From: Cryomorpha sp963836915
Lineage (GTDB): Bacteria > Bacteroidota > Bacteroidia > Flavobacteriales_D > Cryomorphaceae
Direction: 5' to 3'
DNA: 64,000 nucleotides
Assembly: GCA_963836915.1 (NCBI GenBank)
Contig: CAWILH010000002.1
Coordinates: 806,001 to 870,000 of the forward strand
Part shown: piece by piece, positions 37,163 through 45,198 of the stretch
How positions within the stretch are numbered: the stretch's first letter is position 1
How the letters are laid out: each line of letters starts with the position of its first letter
Translations under genes and position numbers: made by a program
Notes under the pieces: generated by a model
What the model saw: the letters and a program-made list of their open reading frames with translations, nothing else
The model's database searches: none
Told to the model about the DNA's origin: nothing

Positions 37163-38169
37163 GAGCGCTCTTGGCCATAGCTATTTTTTTGGGTTTGGCT
37201 CTTCGGCCAATGGCTCAAGACGTACATTTCTCGCAGTTCTTCTTTTCCCCACAGACGTTAAATCCGGCCGAAATAGGAAATTTCGATGCGCAGTACCGGC
37301 TCAATGCCAATCAAAAAACACAATGGCGGGAAGTGTCAAAGCCCTATTCCACCTTCGCAATTATGGGCGACGGACGTTTTGATTTCCTGCCCAAGAATAT
37401 TGCTTTCGGACTTAACATGCTCAATGACCGCGCGGGCGACTCTCGCTTCAACACCTTCAGCATCCTCGCCGGCGGTTCTTACGGGTATGCCCTTACCGAT
37501 GATGGTGTACATGGCCTCAGCGGCGGACTTCAATTGGGCTTGACCCAAATAAAGCTCGACTATGATGCGCTCAACTTCAATAATCAATATAACGGTATAG
37601 TCTACGACCCCAATCTACCTACGGGCGAATCTTTTAGCCGGAATAGCCGCTGGTATTTCAACCTAAATTTTGGAGCTATTTACACCTATAATAAGACCAA
37701 TCGAAAATCGATCACCGTGGGGCTTGCCGGTCACAATGCCAGCGCTCCCAACCAGTCTTTCACCAACGAAACCGGTGTAAGGCTGCCCTTTCGCACATCG
37801 CTCTACGCCAATGCGGAGTGGACGCTCACCGAAGATTTTGACCTTATGCCATCCTTCCGGTGGATGGATCAGGCCACCTTTACCGAAATCATTTTGGGCT
37901 CGGCGCTCCGCTATATTTTGATGAATGAGCGCAATCTATACCGCACCGTCTTTGCGGGCTATTACGGCCGCTTTGGCGACAGCGGTATCGCCATGCTAGG
38001 CTTTGAATATGACGAGTGGCGAGTGGCGGCCAATTACGATATCAACGTGAGCCAGCTCACGGCAGCCAGCCGAAACCGCGGCGGATTCGAATTTTCTGTT
38101 CAATACCTTTTCAATAGGAAACCAAACCAAAAAAGCTTCCGACATAAATACTGTCCCGTATTTTTATGA
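37159..38169 (+). CDS. PorP/SprF family T9SS outer-membrane protein
   Basis: A 336-residue outer-membrane beta-barrel with a signal peptide (ending near RPMAQ). Its mature start DVHFSQFFFSPQTLNPAEIG is the PorP/SprF signature; RNSRWYFNLNFGAIYTYNK and YGRFGDSGIAMLGFEYDEW are further barrel strands. These proteins are specific partners for type B T9SS substrates, helping anchor or secrete the giant protein encoded just upstream. The four-base overlap with that gene makes co-translation likely. This pairing is common in Bacteroidota. Confidence 0.93.
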   Translation: MRALLAIAIFLGLALRPMAQDVHFSQFFFSPQTLNPAEIGNFDAQYRLNANQKTQWREVSKPYSTFAIMGDGRFDFLPKNIAFGLNMLNDRAGDSRFNTFSILAGGSYGYALTDDGVHGLSGGLQLGLTQIKLDYDALNFNNQYNGIVYDPNLPTGESFSRNSRWYFNLNFGAIYTYNKTNRKSITVGLAGHNASAPNQSFTNETGVRLPFRTSLYANAEWTLTEDFDLMPSFRWMDQATFTEIILGSALRYILMNERNLYRTVFAGYYGRFGDSGIAMLGFEYDEWRVAANYDINVSQLTAASRNRGGFEFSVQYLFNRKPNQKSFRHKYCPVFL

Positions 38170-38341
38170 GTTTCCACTATCAAGGCACCGGCAATATAGG
38201 CCCAGTTGCGAGCCGCCCGTGCCGCCATATATGCCATACTTCCAAACAAACCCAAAACGGCGACTCACTCACCCCGGTCGCGCTACACAGCGCTTGCAAT
38301 GTTGCGACTATTGTTCCCACACCTTTTCAATCTATTGCAGC

Positions 38342-40549
38342 ATGAATCGATTGATCGCATTTACCATTACTTTATTATCACTCGCTTCCACTCCCCTTTT
38401 GGCGCAGCGCTGGCAAGACTGGATAAGCCTTGGCGACCGAGCCATGCGTGACCAAGACCCATTCGGTGCGCTCCGGTATTACGAAGAAGCCCGAAAGATA
38501 GACAGTGCCAAGGCCGAGATAAACTATAAATATGCCGAAGCCCTCGCGGCCAATCACGCGTACGAAAAGGCCGCTTTTTATTATTATAAAATTTATAGCC
38601 GCGATCGGGGAATCTTATTTCCCCAGGCAGGTATCGGGCTGGCATCCATGCAGAAGCAAAGCGGTGACTATGAAGATGCCAAGCAAAACTGGCGTCGGGT
38701 GCGCGATCAATTCAAGAAAGAACCCGATAGCTATTGGTATAGAAAAGCCGTTCAGGAAATCCGCTCCGCCGACCTTGCCAAGGAATGGGCCAAGGAACCC
38801 GTCCCATTTGAACTGGAGCGCCTGCCGGAACCGATCAATTCAGAATCGAGCGAGTTTGCAGGGATTTATGAAAATTCTGGAAGGCTCGTATTCTCGTCGC
38901 TTCGAGGCAGCTTTGATGAAAAAGGGCAGCTGCAAGGTGATCCTATCGCTTATAAACCGCGAAATTTTATGGCCGATAGCAATCTGCGCAAGGTCATCAC
39001 GGTGAGTCCCGAATCGAGGTTCAATTATACCATCTCAAGATCAGGTGAAAAATACTGTTATGTCAGGCCAGCTCATTCCGGTGCGCCGTCCATCCATTGT
39101 TTCCAAAAAGGAGACGAAACAAAGCCCATTTTCAAAATACCCCTTGAGCAAGATAGCGGGTGGTATTCACAGCCCGCTTTTGGAGAGATCAACGGCGAAG
39201 AAGTACTCTTTTTTGCTTCCGACCGCAGCGGTGGTTCCGGCCAGCAGGATATTTGGTATGTCAATACAGCACAACCCTTTATGGCTCCGATCAATGCTGG
39301 CGATTTTGTGAATACTGCCGGCAGCGAGCTCACCCCTTTTTACGATTGGGACGAGCGCAAACTTTATTTTGCTTCCGATTGGCATCCCGGTTTTGGCGGG
39401 TACGATCTCTTTTCGAGCGATGTGATCGATGGGCGTTTTAATTACCCCGAAAATCTGCAACGCCCTTTTAATTCCCCTGCCAATGATCTCTATTATTCCT
39501 TTAACCATAAACTCGAAAAAGGACTGCTTACTTCAAACAGAACGGGCTCTGAGAAAGGGAATACCGCAGGATGCTGCAACGACATCTGGCTTTTCAAAAA
39601 TTCGACTGCCACAGTGGCCGACACCCTTCCCGAGATTGCGACGCTGGAAGAATTGAACGATTATTTGCCGGTAAGGCTCTACTTTCACAATGATGAGCCC
39701 GACCCACGCACTAGGCAGGAAAGTACCGACCAGGACTATCTTGCCACCTATTATGGTTATACCCGCCTATTGCCCGATTACCAGCAAGCGTATCGGGAAG
39801 GATTGGCGAGTGGAGAAGCACTGGAAGCCGAAGATGCCATGGATGGGTTTTTTATAAATGAAGTCGATGAAGGAGTCAAAAACTTAAAATTATTCGTTTC
39901 TCTTTTGGCCAAGGAACTAGCTGAAGGTGAGCGCGTAGAACTTACTGTAAAAGGCTTTGCGAGTCCGCTGGCCAAGACCGATTATAATGTATTGCTCACG
40001 TCCCGGCGCATCGCTTCACTGGTCAACTACCTTAAAAACTATGAGCGCGGCCTGCTCAATCCCTATTTGAATGGCACTGCCGACAACGGAGCCAGATTGA
40101 AAATCAATCGCATCCCTTTCGGGGAGTACACGGCCAGCGCAGTGGTAAGCGATAATCCGAATGAGTCCAATGCCGTGTATGGGATCAGCGCGGCGCTGGA
40201 GCGGAAAATTGAAATCGTCTCTATTCAGCATGCCCTAGAAGACAGCACATTGGCAGAAATAGCCTTCGAATCGCTCATCGTCGATCTCGGCTCCATTTCC
40301 GTAAGGGACAGCTTGCTTTTTGCATTTCCCTACGGCAGTTCTGGTGGTCTTCAAATAGATTCTTTGGCCACCCCTTCAAGCCATATTAAACTTTTAGATG
40401 GCACCACGGGACAAGAACCACAGCCCATCGAAGGGATGCTCTACCCTGCCGGGCTGGCCGGTAAGCAAAGGCTCGGAATATTGGTTTATGGTAACTTTGC
40501 CGAAAGCCCCAAAGAGCTGAATATCACATTTGAGATTATAAAAGAATGA
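38342..40549 (+). CDS. PorE-like TPR / propeller / OmpA-domain protein
   Basis: A 735-residue exported protein; the ATG at 38342 gives a signal peptide (MNRLIAFTITLLSLASTPLLAQ). Domains in order: TPR-like helices (about 25-150, LRYYEEARKIDSAKAEINYKYAEAL), a PD40/WD40-like propeller (about 165-400, LFFASDRSGGSGQQDIW and LYFASDWHPGFGGYDLF), then an OmpA-like peptidoglycan-binding region (VKGFASPLAKTDYNVLLTSRRIASL, about 570) and a DUF1573-like C-terminus. This order resembles PorE and related T9SS proteins that link the outer-membrane machinery to the cell wall. The gene is 172 bp downstream of the SprF-like gene and is followed by an overlapping peptidase gene. Confidence 0.82.
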   Translation: MNRLIAFTITLLSLASTPLLAQRWQDWISLGDRAMRDQDPFGALRYYEEARKIDSAKAEINYKYAEALAANHAYEKAAFYYYKIYSRDRGILFPQAGIGLASMQKQSGDYEDAKQNWRRVRDQFKKEPDSYWYRKAVQEIRSADLAKEWAKEPVPFELERLPEPINSESSEFAGIYENSGRLVFSSLRGSFDEKGQLQGDPIAYKPRNFMADSNLRKVITVSPESRFNYTISRSGEKYCYVRPAHSGAPSIHCFQKGDETKPIFKIPLEQDSGWYSQPAFGEINGEEVLFFASDRSGGSGQQDIWYVNTAQPFMAPINAGDFVNTAGSELTPFYDWDERKLYFASDWHPGFGGYDLFSSDVIDGRFNYPENLQRPFNSPANDLYYSFNHKLEKGLLTSNRTGSEKGNTAGCCNDIWLFKNSTATVADTLPEIATLEELNDYLPVRLYFHNDEPDPRTRQESTDQDYLATYYGYTRLLPDYQQAYREGLASGEALEAEDAMDGFFINEVDEGVKNLKLFVSLLAKELAEGERVELTVKGFASPLAKTDYNVLLTSRRIASLVNYLKNYERGLLNPYLNGTADNGARLKINRIPFGEYTASAVVSDNPNESNAVYGISAALERKIEIVSIQHALEDSTLAEIAFESLIVDLGSISVRDSLLFAFPYGSSGGLQIDSLATPSSHIKLLDGTTGQEPQPIEGMLYPAGLAGKQRLGILVYGNFAESPKELNITFEIIKE

Positions 40550-41253
40550 AGCTTACTATCTACGAAGAAGAATACCTTCCGAAAACCAGTTTGCCAATAA
40601 AAGGAGCCTTCGAGAAAGGAGATTTTTTAAAACTCGATCTATCTGCCGATAATCCATTGCTTCAAAGCGAAGAGATCAGGACGGTAGAAGGGTTGCAGAA
40701 TCACATATCCGGACAGCTCAAGGCCGCCCATGCCAAATGCGGCTTTGGCGGGTACGGCGAAAAGCGTGATCTATATCAACGCAGCGCGCATTTTAGCGCC
40801 ACCGATGCATGGCGTTCTATTCACCTCGGAGTTGATTTTTGGATGCCCGCCGGAACAAAGGTGAGAGCGACCCTTCCGGGAAAAGTACATAGCTTCCGAG
40901 ACAATGATAATCCCGGAGATTATGGTTCGACCATCATCTTGCAGCACCACATTGGAAACGAAGTGATCCATTCCCTCTACGGCCACTTAAGTCGCCCATC
41001 GTTAGCGGGGCTAGAAGTGGGACAGCTGGTGGTGCGGGGTGAGATGATAGGCCGTCTCGGTGAGCCATTTGAGAATAGGGCTTGGCCACCGCACCTTCAT
41101 TTTCAATTGATCAAGGATATGGGCGATTTTCGTGGCGATTATCCCGGCGTATGCACAGCCGCGGAGCGGGATCGATACCTATTAAACTGCCCCGACCCAA
41201 TTAGCTATTTGGCTTGGAATAAAACCCCAAAAAAAGGTTTTTTACCCCTATAA
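40546..41253 (+). CDS. M23 family metallopeptidase
   Basis: A 235-residue LytM/M23 domain protein. The zinc ligands are seen in SIHLGVDFWMP (His and Asp) and PPHLHFQLI (His-x-His, about 184-186), with SLYGHLSR between. M23 enzymes usually cut peptidoglycan cross-bridges. There is no signal peptide, which is unusual for such an enzyme; it may be a cytoplasmic member or act on another peptide. Its ATG overlaps the stop of the PorE-like gene by four bases, so it belongs to the same operon. Confidence 0.88.
   Translation: MKLTIYEEEYLPKTSLPIKGAFEKGDFLKLDLSADNPLLQSEEIRTVEGLQNHISGQLKAAHAKCGFGGYGEKRDLYQRSAHFSATDAWRSIHLGVDFWMPAGTKVRATLPGKVHSFRDNDNPGDYGSTIILQHHIGNEVIHSLYGHLSRPSLAGLEVGQLVVRGEMIGRLGEPFENRAWPPHLHFQLIKDMGDFRGDYPGVCTAAERDRYLLNCPDPISYLAWNKTPKKGFLPL
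41221..41243 (+). terminator. Weak terminator at the end of the T9SS operon
   Basis: AAAACC (41221-41226) pairs with GGTTTT (41236-41241), followed by TT. It overlaps the last codons of the M23 gene. The stem is short and AT-rich. Confidence 0.3.
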
Positions 41254-41318
41254 ATATTTCGTAATCAGACACGAAGGAATCGTCAAGATTTGATTTTTAC
41301 TCAAAAAAAACTACTTTA

Positions 41319-42218
41319 GTGAACTGCCATAACCCGCTCATCGTGCTCCACTTCTATCACGTACGCTCCCTGAATCCTGGCTTAGTAGGCATCTGCCTGA
41401 TAGCACTTATGGCCTGCGCCGAAATTTATACCGATGATAATCAGGACGATCCCGCCACCCAAAACCTTGTTCCTACTGAACTTTGGCTTAGGCAAGCGCT
41501 AGAAGCAGTAGAAACATCTTATCCTGAAACCAAAACCTATTCGGTATACATGGCATCCAGCAACAAATCTACCGAGACCGAACTTCATTTTGATCGGCAC
41601 CATCAACTGTTAATGCTCGCTCAGCGATCGGATGGGATGCCTTCGGGCAATCTCTATTTTGACCAAGGCCGCGCTACTTTTTCTTATCATAAAGATGGGA
41701 AGCAATCATGGATCGTGGCTTACGCAAACAATCAAGCTTACGCTGCGGCAGAAAAGCTGGAAGGGAACTGGAACGCCGCTGGGTTAAACCACCTTCCCTT
41801 TTCTATAGAATCACTTCAAGATGCTGCTGCAAAAGCCATTAAATTTGAAAAATACGAAGCCGCCCGCCCGCATACGGTTCGGATCTATAAACCAAAGGAA
41901 AGGATCGATCTTGAATTTGGCGAAAGTAAGCAGCTCACTTTTTTGATCAATGCGAGAGCTGGCGAAAGGGTTCAGATCCGTCTCAATTCCCATCCATCGG
42001 GAAGCTATTTCATATTAAAACCGAATAATGGCTCAAATATGGAGCAACACGAATGGCATGGCCTGGCGGCAGAAACCGGCGATATGGAGCTCACTGTTTT
42101 CAAAAACGAGACCGAAGGCGACCCGTCAATCACGCTCGAAGTGGAGAAGACTAGTTCACGAAACCAAGGCTTCGCTCAAGCGCCGCTGGAAGTGCAGGCA
42201 AGTCCTTCCGGGAAATAA
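41319..42218 (+). CDS. Putative lipoprotein of unknown function
   Basis: About 299 residues. The N-terminus has a hydrophobic stretch and a lipobox (GICLIALMAC, Cys about 33). There is no ATG before it: the frame begins at GTG 41319, a second GTG lies at 41343, and the first ATG falls inside the lipobox, so the start is uncertain. The mature part has no recognised domain; the C-terminal 90 residues resemble a beta-sandwich (RIDLEFGESKQLTFLI, GERVQIRLNSHPSGSYF). It overlaps the 3' end of the convergent tryptophan dioxygenase gene by 68 bp. Confidence 0.5.
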   Translation: MNCHNPLIVLHFYHVRSLNPGLVGICLIALMACAEIYTDDNQDDPATQNLVPTELWLRQALEAVETSYPETKTYSVYMASSNKSTETELHFDRHHQLLMLAQRSDGMPSGNLYFDQGRATFSYHKDGKQSWIVAYANNQAYAAAEKLEGNWNAAGLNHLPFSIESLQDAAAKAIKFEKYEAARPHTVRIYKPKERIDLEFGESKQLTFLINARAGERVQIRLNSHPSGSYFILKPNNGSNMEQHEWHGLAAETGDMELTVFKNETEGDPSITLEVEKTSSRNQGFAQAPLEVQASPSGK

Positions 42219-43188
42219 GGAGGCCATTCAAGCCGGCCAATTCCGCAAAAACATAGTGCTTGTCCATCGCGGCCTTCAGGTAGTTCCTGCCACTGCTATT
42301 TCCCGTCCCTACCCGGGTTCCGATCATTCTGAACACCATGTTCACGTGCCGCATCCGCCAAGTGGCCATAAGCTCATCGGTCTCCAGGAGCGACATGAGC
42401 AGTTGATAGGGCATGTGCAGCAGTGGATAGCCGCGGTAAAGCATGATAAAAAGTGCCGCCCGACACGCTTTGGCCGATAGCCTACGGTCTTCGACTTCAT
42501 CTTTTCCAAATAATACTTGGTTCATCAAGTCTACATTGCCAGACTCTATGGTGAGCAAACCCTTCTCATAGGCCGAAGCATAGGCAGACCAGAAGGGATG
42601 TTTGGGCGCATCGCTCAAGGTATCGGTACCCCAAATCTTCGGATCATCAAAATAAGGCATCCGCTCCAGCCATGTATTCAGCAGGTCGAGCAAGTTATTA
42701 TCATGTTCCGTTTTTTTCACCGATTCCACATCTTCGGATCGCAGTTGAGAGATGTAGTATTTCTTTCCATGTCGGTCTTCATAGCGCAGGCCGAGTTTGG
42801 CTTCGAGCTCTTTCCACTGTATGCTTTGAAAACCACTGGCCGGGCGAAGGAGATCTCTGAAATCAAGAAAATCTAAAGATGACATGGTCTCCATAATATT
42901 GATCTGGTCTACCAAGAGATGGAGTATGGTATTGATGCGGTTGGCGCGGTGCACGGCCGTCTGTAATGCCGGTCCATTATCGTTTATGGCCGGTGAGTCA
43001 AAACTCTCGACAATGGAATCTAGCTCGTGATGTATCTGCTTGAACCAAAGCTCGTAAGCCTGATGTGTGATGATGAAGAGCATTTCATCATGGGCATCAA
43101 CACCTTTTTTATCGCTTTCTAAATGCTGGGCATTCAGTATTTTACCGAGCTGCAAATAGTCTTTATAATATACTTCCTTCTCCGACAT
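42151..43188 (-). CDS. kynA: Tryptophan 2,3-dioxygenase
   Basis: A 345-residue heme enzyme; it opens tryptophan's indole ring to make N-formylkynurenine, the first step of the kynurenine pathway. The family signatures YYKDYLQLGKILNAQ and AHDEMLFIITHQAYELWFKQI are clear, the latter holding a conserved His at the heme/substrate site. RHVNMVFRMIGTRVGTGNSSG near the C-terminus is also diagnostic. It sits in the cytoplasm as a tetramer in known examples. No other kynurenine gene is present in this window. Confidence 0.96.
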   Translation of the reverse strand: MSEKEVYYKDYLQLGKILNAQHLESDKKGVDAHDEMLFIITHQAYELWFKQIHHELDSIVESFDSPAINDNGPALQTAVHRANRINTILHLLVDQINIMETMSSLDFLDFRDLLRPASGFQSIQWKELEAKLGLRYEDRHGKKYYISQLRSEDVESVKKTEHDNNLLDLLNTWLERMPYFDDPKIWGTDTLSDAPKHPFWSAYASAYEKGLLTIESGNVDLMNQVLFGKDEVEDRRLSAKACRAALFIMLYRGYPLLHMPYQLLMSLLETDELMATWRMRHVNMVFRMIGTRVGTGNSSGRNYLKAAMDKHYVFAELAGLNGLLISRKDLPALPAALERSLGFVN

Positions 43189-43240
43189 CGTGGGCTTTTT
43201 TTTCGTCGGCGAAGGTATAAAAAGCCATCAAGAGAAAGCA

Positions 43241-44182
43241 TTACCGCGTGGTCAGACCCGGCGATGTCTGATAATCGGTGCATGAAAGCTGAAAACTAAT
43301 AATCTCGGGTTTCTTGAAGGGGATATCCCAAAAACCATTATAGGTAATATGCTTTGGCAGTAGCCATCCTTCTTGAAGTTCGTTCACCACCCGCATGGAA
43401 ATATCAAAATCGAAAAGGATCGTATTATGCGCCAGCCGGTATTCGCGGGCTATCACCTCACGGCTGTCCTGATGAAAATACGAAGTCATGTCACGTATCA
43501 CGGTTTCATCTTCCATCCCCTTCTTGGCATAGCAAGCAAATGCGATGCACGGTATGGAGTCTTCCCACATATAGGTGTAGATGCTATAGTCGTAGTACTG
43601 CACCATCTCTCCTTCAAATATGGCCATCTTATCTCCAATAAAGGGGACGTTTTCGATTTCAGCACCTGGATTGAACATCATCTTTTTGAGTTGCGCCTTA
43701 TGTTTTTCGATGCTTGAGCCCGACACGAGCTCTTGCTCCATGCTCACCCTTTTATTGCTCACTTTCTCCTTTGCCGAGGGAAAGAAAACATCGTCATACA
43801 TTTCGGCGGTCAGGTATTTCCACTCTCCATTGCGCTTTTTTATTTTGCCATTGGTTTCTTCAAAAGTCACATCTACCCACATCTCTTCTTGCTCATTTAG
43901 ATGCTGCTCTGCCCGCCGCTTCAGGGTTCCGCGCTCCGACTCATCTTTTTCATACACCACCATGGCGCCTTTCATTTGATGCGGAAAGTACTTGAGATTC
44001 AAGAAAGCTTGATAGAAGGTGGTGTCTTTTTTGATCTGATCAATAAAATCGGCAGGACTGAAATCTTCCAGACCGGCGCTCACCACAAATTCGCTCATGG
44101 TAACGATTTTGGCAATATCATTTTGGCTGAAGCCAATAGAAGAAAGACCAAAAAGAAAGATAAATAAAGCCGCTCGGGTCAT
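43241..44182 (-). CDS. Exported protein of unknown function
   Basis: A 313-residue protein with a signal peptide (MTRAALFIFLFGLSSIGFSQ). The mature part holds charged helical stretches followed by beta segments (YDYSIYTYMWEDSIPCIAFACYAKK) and two cysteines near the end. I recognise no domain. It probably folds in the periplasm or on the surface. It lies 52 bp upstream of the tryptophan dioxygenase gene on the same strand, but a functional link is not evident. Confidence 0.5.
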   Translation of the reverse strand: MTRAALFIFLFGLSSIGFSQNDIAKIVTMSEFVVSAGLEDFSPADFIDQIKKDTTFYQAFLNLKYFPHQMKGAMVVYEKDESERGTLKRRAEQHLNEQEEMWVDVTFEETNGKIKKRNGEWKYLTAEMYDDVFFPSAKEKVSNKRVSMEQELVSGSSIEKHKAQLKKMMFNPGAEIENVPFIGDKMAIFEGEMVQYYDYSIYTYMWEDSIPCIAFACYAKKGMEDETVIRDMTSYFHQDSREVIAREYRLAHNTILFDFDISMRVVNELQEGWLLPKHITYNGFWDIPFKKPEIISFQLSCTDYQTSPGLTTR

Positions 44183-44290
44183 AGCAAGGAAACGAAGGTA
44201 AGGTTAAAAGGTTTTCGGGGATTCTATAGCGCTCCTTTTGAATGGCCCCGGCTTGAAGTGCCAGTCTACACGAAATTGACGGATGTGAAG

Positions 44291-44391
44291 GGACACGCAT
44301 CCGGCTCCGCATCTCGATACTATTTTACAGCCCGAGATCATTGGTCGGCGATTCGAAGTTTTTCAAGGGCTGTAAAATCACTCGATGTGAC
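44291..44391. repeat. 101-bp extragenic direct repeat, copy 1
   Basis: Repeats at 44491-44591, exactly 200 bp away, with about 11 or 12 differences by eye. It carries an inverted pair TTTTACAGCCC (from 44323) and GGGCTGTAAAA (to 44378) that can form an 11-bp stem, plus the REP-like motif starting ATCCGGCTCCG at 44299. No coding frame. Confidence 0.65.
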
Positions 44392-44490
44392 GGGTATCAC
44401 ATAAGTTCGTCATACCGGGTGGTTTTTACATTAATTTTCCGGTAAGTAGGAGTTGTGAAATGCTGGTCGTCAAAAATTGTATCGAGATAG

Positions 44491-44591
44491 GGACATGCAT
44501 CCGGCTTTGCCTCTCGGTACTATTTTACAGCTCAAGATCATTGGTCGGCGATTCGAAGTTTTTCAGCGGCTATAAAATCACTTGATGTGGC
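44491..44591. repeat. 101-bp extragenic direct repeat, copy 2
   Basis: Second copy of the 44291-44391 repeat. The stem arms have changed (TTTTACAGCT with GGCTATAAAA), so pairing persists except for one C-A mismatch, and a G-U pair appears. TATCGAGA at 44480-44487 and TCTCGGTA at 44512-44519 give an additional hairpin over the REP-like motif. Confidence 0.65.
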
Positions 44592-44732
44592 AGTCGTGGG
44601 AATGGATTATCAAGAGCTCTATCCGTCCTAATCGATGAGAAATACGAGTGCAGAGACTGCTCTCGCAGTAAGCCTAAAATATCAATCACCAAACACTCTG
44701 AAAGTAGCGGTAAATCGAGAAAGAAACTAGGA

Positions 44733-44766
44733 CCAAAAATACCAAAGGCCACCCGCGAGGGCGACC
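44733..44766 (-). terminator. Intrinsic terminator of rnpB
   Basis: On the minus strand GGTCGCCC (44766-44759) pairs with GGGTGGCC (44754-44747) through eight pairs, two of them G-U, around a TCGC loop; the run TTTGGTATTTTT follows. It sits directly after the conserved 3' end of RNase P RNA. Confidence 0.7.
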
Positions 44767-45107
44767 TGAGGTTTGAACCTATAAGCCGGATTCTGTCTGG
44801 TTCCATCATTTATCTGGCCTTACCGTTGCCGGCAAGATCTAGCAACCTACCCTCCCAGATCGGGCGAGCAGCCCTCAAGCCTGGGTATACATGGTCTTTC
44901 AATCTGCGAGGTTTACCTCCCCCTGCTGTCGCCAGCCGAAGCTGTGGGCTCTTACCCCACTCTTTTCACCCTTACCCCGATTTACATCCGGGCGGTATAG
45001 TCTCTGTGGCACTTTCTATTATACTTTTGGTATCTCTTCCCGTTAGGAAGCGCAGCGCTCTGCATTGTCCGGACTTTCCTCTCCGAGTATCGGAGCGATG
45101 GAACAGT
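44765..45107 (-). ncRNA. rnpB: RNase P RNA component, class A
   Basis: The catalytic RNA that trims the 5' leader of tRNA precursors. The universally conserved blocks are present in the right order on the minus strand: GAGGAAAGTCCGGACA at 45081-45066 near the 5' end, and AGAATCCGGCTTATAG at 44794-44779 just before the 3' end. Their distance (about 300 bases) fits a bacterial class A molecule of about 340-345 nt. A -7 box (45114-45121) and a terminator (44733-44766) bound it. The ends are inferred from these signals. Confidence 0.93.
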
Positions 45108-45113
45108 TCGCCA

Positions 45114-45121
45114 CAAAGGTA
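45114..45121 (-). promoter_or_regulatory. Bacteroidota -7 box (TACCTTTG) for rnpB
   Basis: Exact TAnnTTTG on the minus strand at the expected distance from the RNase P RNA 5' end, which is placed at about 45107. Confidence 0.6.
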
Positions 45122-45146
45122 AGTGGTATTTTTTTGAAATATGAAG

Positions 45147-45154
45147 TACCTTTG
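45147..45154 (+). promoter_or_regulatory. Bacteroidota -7 box (TACCTTTG) for trhO
   Basis: Exact TAnnTTTG on the plus strand, 45 bases before the ATG at 45199. It is divergent from the rnpB box 25 bp away. Confidence 0.5.
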
Positions 45155-45198
45155 GGCTCGTTTTCAGAATTTCTCATCGTATAACTTGCCATTGTAAT

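Noticed and set aside
37336..37587. A minus-strand frame within the SprF-like gene
   Set aside because: It is antisense to a well-supported outer-membrane protein gene and has no independent evidence.
41255..41290. A possible extra REP-like copy (CAGACACGAAGG near 41266)
   Set aside because: Only about ten bases match the arm of the 32392 hairpin, and no second arm was found nearby.
44340..44360. A tRNA-like 'GATTCGAAG' T-loop motif in the repeats
   Set aside because: No acceptor stem, anticodon arm or CCA-like end can be drawn around it.
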